Source: Microbacterium profundi
GTDB taxonomy: Bacteria > Actinomycetota > Actinomycetes > Actinomycetales > Microbacteriaceae
NCBI RefSeq assembly: GCF_000763375.1
Contig: NZ_JPSY01000001.1
Location: forward strand, 372,001-436,000
DNA length: 64,000 nt
Reading direction: 5' to 3'
Positions 19,397 through 27,261 of this stretch are shown piece after piece (positions within the stretch are counted from its first letter, which is position 1; every line of letters starts with the position of its first letter). Made by a program: the position numbers and the translations under genes. Below the pieces are notes generated by a model, which saw only the letters and a program-made list of their open reading frames with translations, did no database searches and was not told the origin of the DNA.

Positions 19397-19792
19397 TCAA
19401 CCCTCCGTCAGCGCGACGTAGGCGGCACGGTCGAGAAGGCCGTCGGCCGCGTCGTCGGCGATCGAGATCTTGATGAGCCATCCGCCTTCGAAGGGCGCTG
19501 CATTGACGAGCGAGGGGTCATCGACGACTGCGTCGTTGATCTCGACCACGGTTCCGGTGACGGGAGCGTAGAGCTCGCCCACCGACTTCGTCGATTCGAT
19601 CTCGCCGACGACCGTACCCGCTGCGATCTCCGTGCCGGCCTCTGGGAGTTCGACGAACACGACGTCACCGAGTTTCTCGGCGGCGAAGTCGGTGATGCCG
19701 ATGGTCGCGACGCTGGTCCCTGAGCCTGTCGAAGGGGCGATGTCGAGCCACTCGTGCTCTTCGGTGTACGAGAGTGCGTTCAGATCAGTCAT
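19397..19792 (-). CDS. gcvH: Glycine cleavage system H protein
   Basis: 131-aa lipoyl carrier that shuttles the aminomethyl intermediate between GcvP, GcvT and lipoamide dehydrogenase. The lipoylated lysine is in [16 protein letters not shown]. The N-terminal block YTEEHEWL continues into [23 protein letters not shown]. Between them lie extra residues PSTGSGTS, encoded by a class-1 repeat (19715-19737), in a surface loop before the second strand. ATG at 19792 overlaps the gcvT stop by 4 nt. Middle gene of gcvTHP. Confidence 0.96.
   Translation of the reverse strand: MTDLNALSYTEEHEWLDIAPSTGSGTSVATIGITDFAAEKLGDVVFVELPEAGTEIAAGTVVGEIESTKSVGELYAPVTGTVVEINDAVVDDPSLVNAAPFEGGWLIKISIADDAADGLLDRAAYVALTEG
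19715..19737. repeat. Class-1 dispersed repeat inside gcvH
   Basis: Contains GTCCCTGAGCCTGTCGAAGG, read in frame as PSTGSGTS. It is the most complete class-1 copy in the window. Confidence 0.75.
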
Positions 19793-20973
19793 TTCTTCCT
19801 CCGGTAGAAAGGCAGTGCGGTCACGGTCGCGGGGATCTTCGTGCCCCGCACATCAAGGAATACGGCGGTCCCTGTCTCGGCAGAAGCAGGGTCGATATAG
19901 GCCATCGCGATCGGATGGCCGAGCGTCGGGCTGAGCGCACCGCTGGTGATCTCACCCAGCACTGTGCCGTCGCCGGCGACGACTGCGTACCCGGCGCGTC
20001 CGGCACGCTTGCCCTCGGCTGCGAGTCCGACGAGCACCGGTGCGTCCTCGGCGGGCGCCACGGCATCCTTGCCGATGAAATCGGTCTTGTCGGATGCGAC
20101 GACCCGGCCGAGTCCGGCCTGCGCGGGCTTGATCTCCCGCGACAGCTCGTGCCCGTACAGGGGCATTCCGGCCTCCAGGCGGAGCGTGTCTCGTGCGGCG
20201 AGACCAGCGGGAACGATGCCGTGAGTCTCACCTGCCGCGAGCACCGCGTCCCAGAGCGCGACGGCGTCTTCGCTGCGCACGAGCAGCTCGAAACCGTCCT
20301 CCCCCGTGTAGCCGGTGCGTGCGATCAGCAGCGGTGCTCCGAGGAAGAAGGCGTCGGCCCACGCGTAGTACTTCTGATCCGCCCACGGGATGCTGACATC
20401 GGTGATGCCGGCGGTCGCGGCCGCTATCGCCTCGGATGCCGGGCCCTGAACGGCGAGCAGGGCGTAGGTGTCGGAGACGTCTTCGACGTCGACGCCGCGG
20501 TCGCCGAGGAAGCCGGCGAAGCTGCGGTCCTCGCCCTCGGCGCGCGGGGGAAGGTCCCGCTCGATCCGCGAAGGGAACGACCGCACGCGCGAGGCGAAGG
20601 CCGCATCCACGAAGCCTCGGTTGCCGGCGTTCGCGATCACCAGGAATCGGTCATCCGCGAGCCGGTACACGATGACGTCATCGATGATGCCGCCGTCCTC
20701 GGCGAGCACGAGCGAGTACTTCGCCTTGCCGATCGCCATCGTGGACAGGCGCCCTGCGAGCGAGTAGTCAAGGAACTCGGCGGCGAAATCGCCGGCCACG
20801 AGGAACTCCGCCATGTGCGAGATGTCGAAGAGTCCAGCGGCCTGGCGCACGGCGTGATGCTCGGCGAGGTCGGAGGTGTAGCGCACCGGCATCTGCCAGC
20901 CGCCGAAGTCGGTGAACGACGCACCGAGCGACTCGTGTCGCTCGCGCAGCGGGGTGAAGCGGGCCTCGGTCAT
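19789..20973 (-). CDS. gcvT: Glycine cleavage system T protein (aminomethyltransferase)
   Basis: 394-aa tetrahydrofolate-dependent enzyme that releases ammonia from the H-protein intermediate and forms methylene-THF. N-terminal [22 protein letters not shown] and DISHMAEF match the family, as do the C-terminal folate-barrel blocks ([19 protein letters not shown]). ATG at 20973 ([12 protein letters not shown]) is used because its ribosome-binding site is the GGGAG of the riboswitch expression platform; the frame is open upstream but enters the riboswitch. First gene of gcvTHP. Confidence 0.96.
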   Translation of the reverse strand: MTEARFTPLRERHESLGASFTDFGGWQMPVRYTSDLAEHHAVRQAAGLFDISHMAEFLVAGDFAAEFLDYSLAGRLSTMAIGKAKYSLVLAEDGGIIDDVIVYRLADDRFLVIANAGNRGFVDAAFASRVRSFPSRIERDLPPRAEGEDRSFAGFLGDRGVDVEDVSDTYALLAVQGPASEAIAAATAGITDVSIPWADQKYYAWADAFFLGAPLLIARTGYTGEDGFELLVRSEDAVALWDAVLAAGETHGIVPAGLAARDTLRLEAGMPLYGHELSREIKPAQAGLGRVVASDKTDFIGKDAVAPAEDAPVLVGLAAEGKRAGRAGYAVVAGDGTVLGEITSGALSPTLGHPIAMAYIDPASAETGTAVFLDVRGTKIPATVTALPFYRRKK

Positions 20974-21033
20974 GGAGTTCTCCCGGATGGATCGGAAGGA
21001 TGCCGTACGGAATGCACGGTATCCGAGAACTCC
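20974..21033 (-). promoter_or_regulatory. Riboswitch expression platform sequestering the gcvT ribosome-binding site
   Basis: On the minus strand an anti-SD arm GGAGTTCTCGG (complement of 21023-21033) directly follows the second aptamer. It can pair with CCGGGAGAACTCC (complement of 20974-20986), which contains the gcvT Shine-Dalgarno and ends at the ATG. The 9-nt core GAGTTCTC/GAGAACTC is perfect. This predicts translational control, with glycine binding freeing the SD. Confidence 0.6.
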
Positions 21034-21296
21034 CCCTCTGTCATGGGCCTGAGAGTTTCGCCCGTGCGCGTGGCGCAGGGCTTTCACCGTCGGCGGAAAT
21101 CAAACGTGAGACTCGCGGAGCTTGTCTCGCCAGGTTTCGACTCGGCGCCGGGGCGCCTCGCTCAACCCGAAATCTTGCTTCGCTCGATTTCGCTTTTCAG
21201 AGTGGCCTGACCGGCGCGGTACGCGGTACCTGAGAGATTGGCGGGGAGGCTTGCTCCTTCGGTGCCCGGCCATGATCACCGGGGCTCTCCCGCACG
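21034..21296 (-). ncRNA. Tandem glycine riboswitch upstream of gcvTHP
   Basis: Read on the minus strand, aptamer 1 (about 21296-21191) has GCGGGAGAGCCCCGG, CACCGAAGGAGCAAGC and AATCTCTCAGGTACC, the glycine-aptamer core. Aptamer 2 (about 21125-21034) has GCCGACGGTGAAAGCCC and AACTCTCAGGCCCATGACAG. A dispersed palindromic repeat (21131-21192) lies between them, extending a linker that is normally very short. The location before gcvT fits the known role of sensing glycine and turning on its degradation. Whether aptamer 2 still folds with the insertion is uncertain, because its 5' strand is poorly conserved. Confidence 0.88.
21131..21192. repeat. Class-2 dispersed repeat inside the glycine riboswitch
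   Basis: Begins CAGGTTTCGACTCG and contains CTCGCTCAACCCG, then a perfect hairpin CGAAATC/GATTTCG near 21169-21192. It shares its opening with the nadB copy (CAGGCTTCGACTCG). Confidence 0.75.
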
Positions 21297-21375
21297 GGTC
21301 GTGGGGCCTGTCTTCAGTTATGGGGACAGCTTAGCGTGCAAGCTCCGCGCCCGCCGTCACATGAGCGTCATGATG

Positions 21376-21433
21376 TTGATCTTCAAGTCACCATGACACT
21401 AAGATCGTTCGCGGAGGTTAAAGTCATGGTGAC
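21376..21433 (+). promoter_or_regulatory. Promoter and paired operator palindromes of the NAD operon
   Basis: TTGATC (21376-21381) and TAAGAT (21400-21405) form a sigma70-like promoter with an 18-nt spacer. Inside the spacer lies AGTCACCATGACA, whose core GTCACCATGAC (21387-21397) recurs inverted as GTCATGGTGAC at 21423-21433 over the start codon. The adjacent Nudix/HTH regulator is the likely ligand. GGAGG at about 21413-21417 is the ribosome-binding site. Confidence 0.6.
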
Positions 21434-22166
21434 CAGAACCAGTGAACCCGAGATCCGCGTCGCGGTCTCGACGGTGATCCTGACGCTGCGGCGCGCGCCC
21501 GGCCCCGATCAGCCGTCGCTCGCGCTGCCGCTGGTGCTGCGCACGCGCGATCCCCACCAGGGCGATTGGGCGCTGCCGGGTGGCTGGCTCGAGCCGGACG
21601 AGAGCCTTGAGGATGCGGCGGCGCGCACCCTGCACGAGACCACGGGCCTCTCCCCCAGCTACCTGGAGCAGCTCTATGCCTTCGGCGCCGTGGATCGCTC
21701 ACCGAGCCGCGTCGTCTCGATCGTGTACTGGGCGCTGCTCCGCTCGGACGAGGTCGACGCGCAGAGCGCCGCGCACGTGGCATCCGGTCTAGCGCCCGAG
21801 AATGTGGAGTGGTTCGACGCCGGCGGGCTCCCCTCGCTGGCGTTCGACCACAACCAGATCATCGACTACGCCCTCTGGCGGCTGCGCAACAAGGTCGGCT
21901 ACAGCAGGGTCGCGCACGGGTTCCTGCCCCCGACGTTCACACTCGCCGACCTGCGGGAGGCCTATGAGGCGATCCTCGGCAGACGCCTGGATCCGGCGAA
22001 CTTCCGCCGCCAGGTCGAGACCTCAGCCGCCCTGCTGCCGACCGATGAGTTCCGCACTGGCAGCCACCGGCCTGCCCGCCTGTACCGATACGACGATGCC
22101 GTCGAGCTGGCCGACCGCGGCCCGCTCGCCCCCGAGAAAGCTGTCAAGGAGAAGAGGACCCGATGA
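21426..22166 (+). CDS. NrtR-type Nudix/winged-helix regulator of NAD synthesis
   Basis: 246 aa. Residues about 10-140 form a Nudix fold (LVLRTRDPHQGDWALPGGWLE). The catalytic Nudix box is degenerate: RTLHETTG replaces REUxEExG, so two of the glutamates are lost. Residues about 155-240 form a winged-helix domain (TFTLADLREAYEAILGR, then NFRRQVE). This architecture is NrtR, an ADP-ribose-sensing repressor of NAD genes. ATG at 21426 has GGAGG 8 nt upstream. The stop overlaps nadA by 4 nt. The gene context (nadABC) makes the assignment firm; the effector is known for the family only. Confidence 0.88.
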   Translation: MVTRTSEPEIRVAVSTVILTLRRAPGPDQPSLALPLVLRTRDPHQGDWALPGGWLEPDESLEDAAARTLHETTGLSPSYLEQLYAFGAVDRSPSRVVSIVYWALLRSDEVDAQSAAHVASGLAPENVEWFDAGGLPSLAFDHNQIIDYALWRLRNKVGYSRVAHGFLPPTFTLADLREAYEAILGRRLDPANFRRQVETSAALLPTDEFRTGSHRPARLYRYDDAVELADRGPLAPEKAVKEKRTR

Positions 22167-23488
22167 CCCTCCTGCCGTTCCCCGAACTCACCGACCCCGG
22201 CAACACCGACCCCTCCGTCGATCATGCCATCCGGGCGATCGTCGGCGGCGCCTCGACCGATGCCACCTGCAGCACCGACCTCGCCGAGGGGCCGTGGACA
22301 TTCGACAGTCGGCCGGGCTACGGCCCTGGATCCTCGATGGGCGATGTCATCCCCACCGGCTCCCCGCGTCAGGGCGAGCTGCCGGTCGAGTACCGCGAGG
22401 CGGACGAGGCCGACCTGGATGCGCGCATCCGCGCCGCGAAGGCGACGCTCGGTGACCGCGTCGTCGTGCTCGGACACTTCTATCAGCGCGAAGAGGTCGT
22501 GCAGCACGCCGACTACGTGGGCGACTCCTTCCAGCTCGCGAACGCCGCGCTCGATCGCCCGGAGGCCGAGGCGATCGTGTTCTGCGGCGTGCACTTCATG
22601 GCCGAGACCGCTGACCTGCTCTCCCGTCCGGAGCAGTCGGTGATCCTCCCGAACCTCGCCGCCGGATGCTCGATGGCCGACATGGCCGACATCGACCAGG
22701 TCGAGGACTGCTGGGAGCAGCTCGCCGACGTGCTCGGGCCGCTCGACGTCGCCGATGACAGCGGGCGCGTGCCGGTGATCCCGGTGACGTACATGAACTC
22801 CTCCGCCGCGATCAAGGGCTTCGTCGGACGCCACGGCGGGATCGTCTGCACGTCGTCGAACGCCGAGACGGTGCTCGAGTGGGCGTTCGAGCGCGGACAC
22901 CGCGTGCTCTTCTTCCCCGACCAGCACCTCGGCCGCAACACCGCCAAGGCCATGGGCGTCGCGCTCGAGCAGATGCCGATGTGGAACCCTCGTCGGCCGC
23001 TCGGCGGGTCCTCCGCAGAGCAGCTCGTCGACTCGCGCGTCATCCTGTGGCACGGATTCTGCTCGGTGCACCGCCGGTTCACCGTCGGGCAGATCGAGCA
23101 GGCACGCGCAGAGCACCCCGGCGTGCGGGTGATCGTGCACCCCGAATGCCCGATGGAGGTCGTCGACGCCGCGGATGAGGCCGGTTCCACCGACTACATC
23201 CGCCGCGCGATCGACGCCGCCACCGAGCCGACGACGTTCGCGATCGGCACCGAGATCAACCTGGTCAGGCGGCTCGCCGCCCAGTATCCGCAGCACGAGA
23301 TCTTCTGCCTGGATCCCGTCGTCTGCCCCTGTTCGACGATGTACCGTATCCACCCGGGCTATCTCGCCTGGGTGCTCGAGGAACTCGTCGCCGGACGCGT
23401 CGTGAATCAGATCTCCGTGGCGGCCGGCGTGGCGACTCCCGCACGCGTCGCGCTGGAGCGGATGCTGGCAGCGAAGCCGCGCGCATGA
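22163..23488 (+). CDS. nadA: Quinolinate synthase A
   Basis: 441-aa [4Fe-4S] enzyme that condenses iminoaspartate with dihydroxyacetone phosphate to quinolinate. Candidate cluster ligands are in AIVFCGVHFMAE, NLAAGCSMADM and LDPVVCPCSTMYRIHP. Histidines of the active site are in GHFYQREEV and in HPECPMEV. The N-terminal 90 residues are an actinobacterial extension. Coupled to the regulator (ATGA overlap) and to nadB (4-nt overlap). The downstream cysteine desulfurase probably supplies sulfur for its cluster. Confidence 0.96.
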   Translation: MTLLPFPELTDPGNTDPSVDHAIRAIVGGASTDATCSTDLAEGPWTFDSRPGYGPGSSMGDVIPTGSPRQGELPVEYREADEADLDARIRAAKATLGDRVVVLGHFYQREEVVQHADYVGDSFQLANAALDRPEAEAIVFCGVHFMAETADLLSRPEQSVILPNLAAGCSMADMADIDQVEDCWEQLADVLGPLDVADDSGRVPVIPVTYMNSSAAIKGFVGRHGGIVCTSSNAETVLEWAFERGHRVLFFPDQHLGRNTAKAMGVALEQMPMWNPRRPLGGSSAEQLVDSRVILWHGFCSVHRRFTVGQIEQARAEHPGVRVIVHPECPMEVVDAADEAGSTDYIRRAIDAATEPTTFAIGTEINLVRRLAAQYPQHEIFCLDPVVCPCSTMYRIHPGYLAWVLEELVAGRVVNQISVAAGVATPARVALERMLAAKPRA

Positions 23489-25086
23489 ACATCATCGTCG
23501 TCGGCTCCGGCATCGCCGGCCTCACGGGAGCGCTGCACGCATCCGAGGCGGGGCATGCGGTGACGCTCGTGACCAAAGGAGCGCTCGGCGACGGATGCAC
23601 GCCGCTGGCGCAGGGCGGCGTGGCCGGTGTCTACGGCGCGGGTGACTCCCCCGCGGTGCACGCCGCCGACACTCTCAGCGCGGGCGCTGGGCTGTCACAC
23701 GTCGACGCTGTCAACGTGCTGGTGGGCGATGGTGCGGCCCGCATCGCCGAGCTGATCGCACGCGGCGTCGCGTTCGACCGTGCCCCCGACGACACCCTGC
23801 AGCTCGGCCGTGAGGCCGCCCACAGCCACGCGCGCATCGTGCATGCGGGCGGCGATGCGACCGGCACAGAGATCTCCCGTGCGTTGATCGATCAGGTGCG
23901 ACGGGGTGCGGTCGACATCGTCGAGCACGCCTTCCTGGTCGACCTCCTTGTCGACGACGGCGCGGTCCGCGGCATCCGGATGCTGCGCCACGACGCTCTC
24001 GTCGATATCGAATCGGATGCCGTGATCCTCGCGACCGGCGGCGCCGGGCAGCTGTACGCCCGCACGACGAACCCGATCGGTGCGACCGGCGACGGGATCG
24101 CCGCCGCGCTGCGCGCGGGCGCCGAGGTGGCGGACCTGGAGTTCATGCAGTTCCATCCGACTGTGCTCGCGGCGGGGCCGGCGTTCCTCATCTCCGAAGC
24201 CGTGCGCGGCGAAGGGGCGACGCTGCTCGACGACGAGGGCCGGCGATTCGTGTTCGACGCGCACCCCGACGGTGAACTCGCTCCTCGCGACGTCGTGTCG
24301 CGCGCGATCGCGAGGCAGGCCGTCATGCAGCAGGGTCCGGTGCTGCTCGATGCGACGATGCTCGGTGCTGTACGCCTGGCCGAGCGGTTCCCCACCATCG
24401 ACCGGGTCACCCGCGAGCGAGGATTCGACTGGGCGCGCGGGCCGATCCCGGTGACGCCGGCCGCGCACTACCTGATGGGCGGCATCGTCACCGACCTCGA
24501 CGGCCGCACTTCCCTACCCGGGCTGTTCGCGGTCGGCGAGGTCGCACGCACCGGGGTGCACGGTGCGAACCGCCTCGCGTCGAACTCGCTGCTAGAGGGG
24601 GCCGTGTTCGGCGCTCGCGCGGCTGCGGCTGCGGTGGGGGCTGCCGGTTCTGTCGTCTCTGCCAGGCTTCGACTCGCTCCGCTCGCTCAACGCGTTTCGT
24701 CTCGCTCGGCTGCGCCTCGCTCGCTCAACGACCCGCAACAGAACCCCCAAGGGTCGTTGAGCGAGCACGCACCCTGCGGGTCGTTGAGCGAGCGCAGCGA
24801 GACGAAACGCGTTGAGCGAGCCGAAGGCGAGACGAAACGACGCAAGCAGCTCCAGCAACTCATGTGGGATCACGCCGGGCTCCTGCGCACCTACGAAGGT
24901 CTGACCGAAGCCCTCGGCACGCTCCGCGCCTGGCGCGCCATTGCCCCTGCCCCAACCACCCTCGCAGAGCACGAAGACGCCAATCTCCTGCTGCTCGCGG
25001 AGGCCACGGCATCCGCCGCTCTCGCCCGCACCGAATCCGTCGGCGCGCACCATATCGACCACGAACCTGCCCTGATCGGAGCCTGA
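23485..25086 (+). CDS. nadB: L-aspartate oxidase
   Basis: 533-aa flavoprotein that oxidises aspartate to iminoaspartate for NadA. The Rossmann FAD motif is VVGSGIAGLTGALHA at the N-terminus. The active-site and substrate blocks DLEFMQFHPT and TPAAHYLMGGIVTD are present, and VARTGVHGANRLASNSLLEG is the family signature. Residues about 393-452 are an in-frame insertion made of class-2 palindromic repeats (24662-24841), rich in Arg, Ser and Glu, placed between the FAD domain and the C-terminal helical domain (LMWDHAGLLRTYEGL). Overlaps nadA by 4 nt and nadC by 1 nt. Confidence 0.94.
   Translation: MNIIVVGSGIAGLTGALHASEAGHAVTLVTKGALGDGCTPLAQGGVAGVYGAGDSPAVHAADTLSAGAGLSHVDAVNVLVGDGAARIAELIARGVAFDRAPDDTLQLGREAAHSHARIVHAGGDATGTEISRALIDQVRRGAVDIVEHAFLVDLLVDDGAVRGIRMLRHDALVDIESDAVILATGGAGQLYARTTNPIGATGDGIAAALRAGAEVADLEFMQFHPTVLAAGPAFLISEAVRGEGATLLDDEGRRFVFDAHPDGELAPRDVVSRAIARQAVMQQGPVLLDATMLGAVRLAERFPTIDRVTRERGFDWARGPIPVTPAAHYLMGGIVTDLDGRTSLPGLFAVGEVARTGVHGANRLASNSLLEGAVFGARAAAAAVGAAGSVVSARLRLAPLAQRVSSRSAAPRSLNDPQQNPQGSLSEHAPCGSLSERSETKRVERAEGETKRRKQLQQLMWDHAGLLRTYEGLTEALGTLRAWRAIAPAPTTLAEHEDANLLLLAEATASAALARTESVGAHHIDHEPALIGA
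24662..24841. repeat. Inverted pair of class-2 repeats inside nadB
   Basis: The left part (24662-24733) runs CAGGCTTCGACTCGCTCCG to CTCGCTCAACGACCC. The right part (24750-24840) carries two copies of GGGTCGTTGAGCGAGC and units GCGAGACGAAACG. Together they can form a long stem-loop. The 180 nt are in frame and contain no stop. Confidence 0.85.
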
Positions 25087-25937
25087 TGCTCACCGCAGCC
25101 ACCCTCACCCGCATCGTCGGGGCCGCCCTCGAAGAGGATGCCCCGTGGGGCGACCTCACCAGCACGACGCTGCTGCCGGCCGATGCCACCGCGACCGCCG
25201 ACCTCACGGCCCGCGAGCACGGCATCTTCAGCGGCGGCGACGTGTTCACGGCGGCATTCACGTTGACCGATCCGACCCTCACGATCGACCTGCACGTCGG
25301 CGAGGGAGACGAGTTCGCGCCCGGTGACGTGCTCGCGACCGTGTCAGGCTCGGCGCGCAGCGTCCTCACCGCCGAGCGCGTGGCGCTCAACTTCACGCAG
25401 CGGATGAGCGGCATCGCGACGTTGACCGCCCAGTATGTGAAGGCCGTCGAGGGAACAGCTGCACGCATCGCCGACACCCGCAAGACGACGCCGGGGCTGC
25501 GCGCCTTCGAGCGGCACGCGGTCGTGTCCGGCGGCGGCAGCAATCACCGCTACTCGCTGTCGGATGCCGTGATGGCCAAGGACAACCATCTGGCCGTGCT
25601 GCAGCGATCAGGAGCCGATCTCGCAACGGCGCTGCGCGCAGCCCTGTCGCGCCTGCCGCACACAGCGCACGTCGTCGTCGAGGTCGACCGGCTCGACCAG
25701 ATCGAGGCCGTGCTCTCCGGCGGCGCCCACACCGTGCTGCTCGACAACTTCTCGCTCGACGACCTGCGCTCAGGCGTCGCCCTGATCGGTGATCGTGCCA
25801 CGGTCGAGGCATCCGGCGGCGTGGATCTCGACACCGTCCGGGCCATCGCCGAGACGGGCGTCGACGTCATCTCCGTCGGCGCGCTGACCCACTCCGCACG
25901 GGCTCTCGATCTCGGGCTGGATGTGCGGATCGCCTGA
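25086..25937 (+). CDS. nadC: Quinolinate phosphoribosyltransferase (nicotinate-nucleotide pyrophosphorylase)
   Basis: 283 aa. Converts quinolinate and PRPP to nicotinate mononucleotide. Conserved blocks: EDAPWGDLTSTTLLP at the N-terminus, LNFTQRMSGIATLT, ADTRKTTPGLRAFE, AVVSGGGSNHRYSLSDAVM-type motif, and the C-terminal ISVGALTHSARALDLGLD. ATG at 25086 overlaps the nadB stop by one base (TGATG). Third enzyme of the operon. Confidence 0.95.
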   Translation: MLTAATLTRIVGAALEEDAPWGDLTSTTLLPADATATADLTAREHGIFSGGDVFTAAFTLTDPTLTIDLHVGEGDEFAPGDVLATVSGSARSVLTAERVALNFTQRMSGIATLTAQYVKAVEGTAARIADTRKTTPGLRAFERHAVVSGGGSNHRYSLSDAVMAKDNHLAVLQRSGADLATALRAALSRLPHTAHVVVEVDRLDQIEAVLSGGAHTVLLDNFSLDDLRSGVALIGDRATVEASGGVDLDTVRAIAETGVDVISVGALTHSARALDLGLDVRIA

Positions 25938-25953
25938 TGCAGGACCTCGACTG

Positions 25954-27084
25954 ATGCTCTATCTCGACCACGCCGCCACATCTCCGGTTCGTCCGGAGGT
26001 GCTCGACGCCATGCACCCGTACCTGACGGGGGTCTTCGGCAATCCGTCGAGTCACCATACGGCGGGCGAAGCCGCGGCGAGCGCGCTGGACGACGCGAGG
26101 GCGCGGGTCGCCCGCGTACTGGGCATGCGGACGGGCGATGTGATCTTCACCGCCGGCGGAACCGAGGCGAACAACCTCGCGGTGAAGGGCATCGTGCTCG
26201 CCGCGCTCTCCCGCGGTCGGCGCCACCTCGTCACCACACCGATCGAGCACGAGTCGATACTCGAGTCCGCGGACTTCCTGGGTCGGTTCCACGACGTCGA
26301 AGTGACGCACGTGGCTGTCACGTCCGCTGGGCGTGTGACGCCGGATGCCGTGGCCGAGGCTCTCCGCGACGACACCGCGCTGGTCTCACTCGGGCACGCG
26401 AACAACGAGATCGGCACGGTGCAGGATGCCGCAGCCATCGCGACGCTGACCGCAGCCGCCGGGGTGCCGCTGCACCTCGATGCCGTGCAGTCGGCCGGGT
26501 GGCTGCCGGTCACCGGCCTCGGAGCGGATGCGATCTCGATCGCCGGGCACAAGCTCGGCGCCCCGAAGGGCATCGGTGCTCTGGCCGTGCGCGGACGCGT
26601 TCCGCTGGAGCCGCTGCTGCACGGCGGCGGGCAGGAGCGCGGGCGGCGCTCGGGAACCGAGAATGTCGCAGGAGCAGTCGCCTTGGCCGTGGCACTCGAG
26701 CTGGCCGAGGCGGAACGCGAATCGGTCGCCGCTCGTGTCGGCGCGCAGACGCAGCGGTTCATCGGCGGGGTACTCGCCGCGGTACCGCAGGCCGCGCTGA
26801 CCGGGGACCGCGAGAACCGGCTGTCAGGCGCCGCGAGCTTCACCTTCGCCGGTACGAGCGGCGAGGCGGTGCTGTTGGAGTTGGAGCGGCGCGGCGTGAT
26901 CTCGTCCAGCGGTTCGGCGTGCGCCGCGGGGAGCGATGAGCCTTCGCATGTGCTTCTCGCCTGCGGTGTGGCGCCCGAGGTCGCGCAGACCTCGGTGCGG
27001 TTCACGTTCGGGCGAGACTCCCTGCCGGATGACGCGCCGGAGCAGCTCGCGGCGCTCGTCGCTGCGGCGGTGTCGGCCGTCTGA
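25954..27084 (+). CDS. Cysteine desulfurase (NadS/IscS-like)
   Basis: 376-aa class V aminotransferase. N-terminal YLDHAATSPVRPEVLDAM; PLP lysine in SIAGHKLGAPKGIGAL; the catalytic cysteine in the loop SSGSACAAGSDEPSHVL. It mobilises sulfur from cysteine for Fe-S clusters. Sixteen nt after nadC, so probably the last gene of the NAD operon, where such enzymes (NadS) mature the NadA cluster. ATG at 25954 is chosen from homology; the frame is open only 33 nt further upstream. Confidence 0.9.
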   Translation: MLYLDHAATSPVRPEVLDAMHPYLTGVFGNPSSHHTAGEAAASALDDARARVARVLGMRTGDVIFTAGGTEANNLAVKGIVLAALSRGRRHLVTTPIEHESILESADFLGRFHDVEVTHVAVTSAGRVTPDAVAEALRDDTALVSLGHANNEIGTVQDAAAIATLTAAAGVPLHLDAVQSAGWLPVTGLGADAISIAGHKLGAPKGIGALAVRGRVPLEPLLHGGGQERGRRSGTENVAGAVALAVALELAEAERESVAARVGAQTQRFIGGVLAAVPQAALTGDRENRLSGAASFTFAGTSGEAVLLELERRGVISSSGSACAAGSDEPSHVLLACGVAPEVAQTSVRFTFGRDSLPDDAPEQLAALVAAAVSAV

Positions 27085-27097
27085 CGTCCGGTGGCGC

Positions 27098-27216
27098 GGC
27101 TTCGACTCGCGCTGCTCGCTCAACCCGTTTCGTCTCGCTCCGCTCGCTCAACGACCCGAAAGCGCTGCTCGCTCAACCCGTTTCGTCTCGCTCCGCTCGC
27201 TCAACGACCCGAAAGC
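27098..27216. repeat. Tandem class-2 repeats after the NAD operon
   Basis: Two perfect 53-bp tandem copies (27111-27163 and 27164-27216), each running GCTGCTCGCTCAACCCG, then TTTCGTCTCGCTCCG, then ending CAACGACCCGAAAGC. A partial element GGCTTCGACTCG (27098-27109) precedes them. They lie in the intergenic space and may also act as transcription-end structure. Confidence 0.9.
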
Positions 27217-27261
27217 GCTGTACCCGCGGCTTCTGCGGTCCCTCGGCCATAGACTCGAGAC

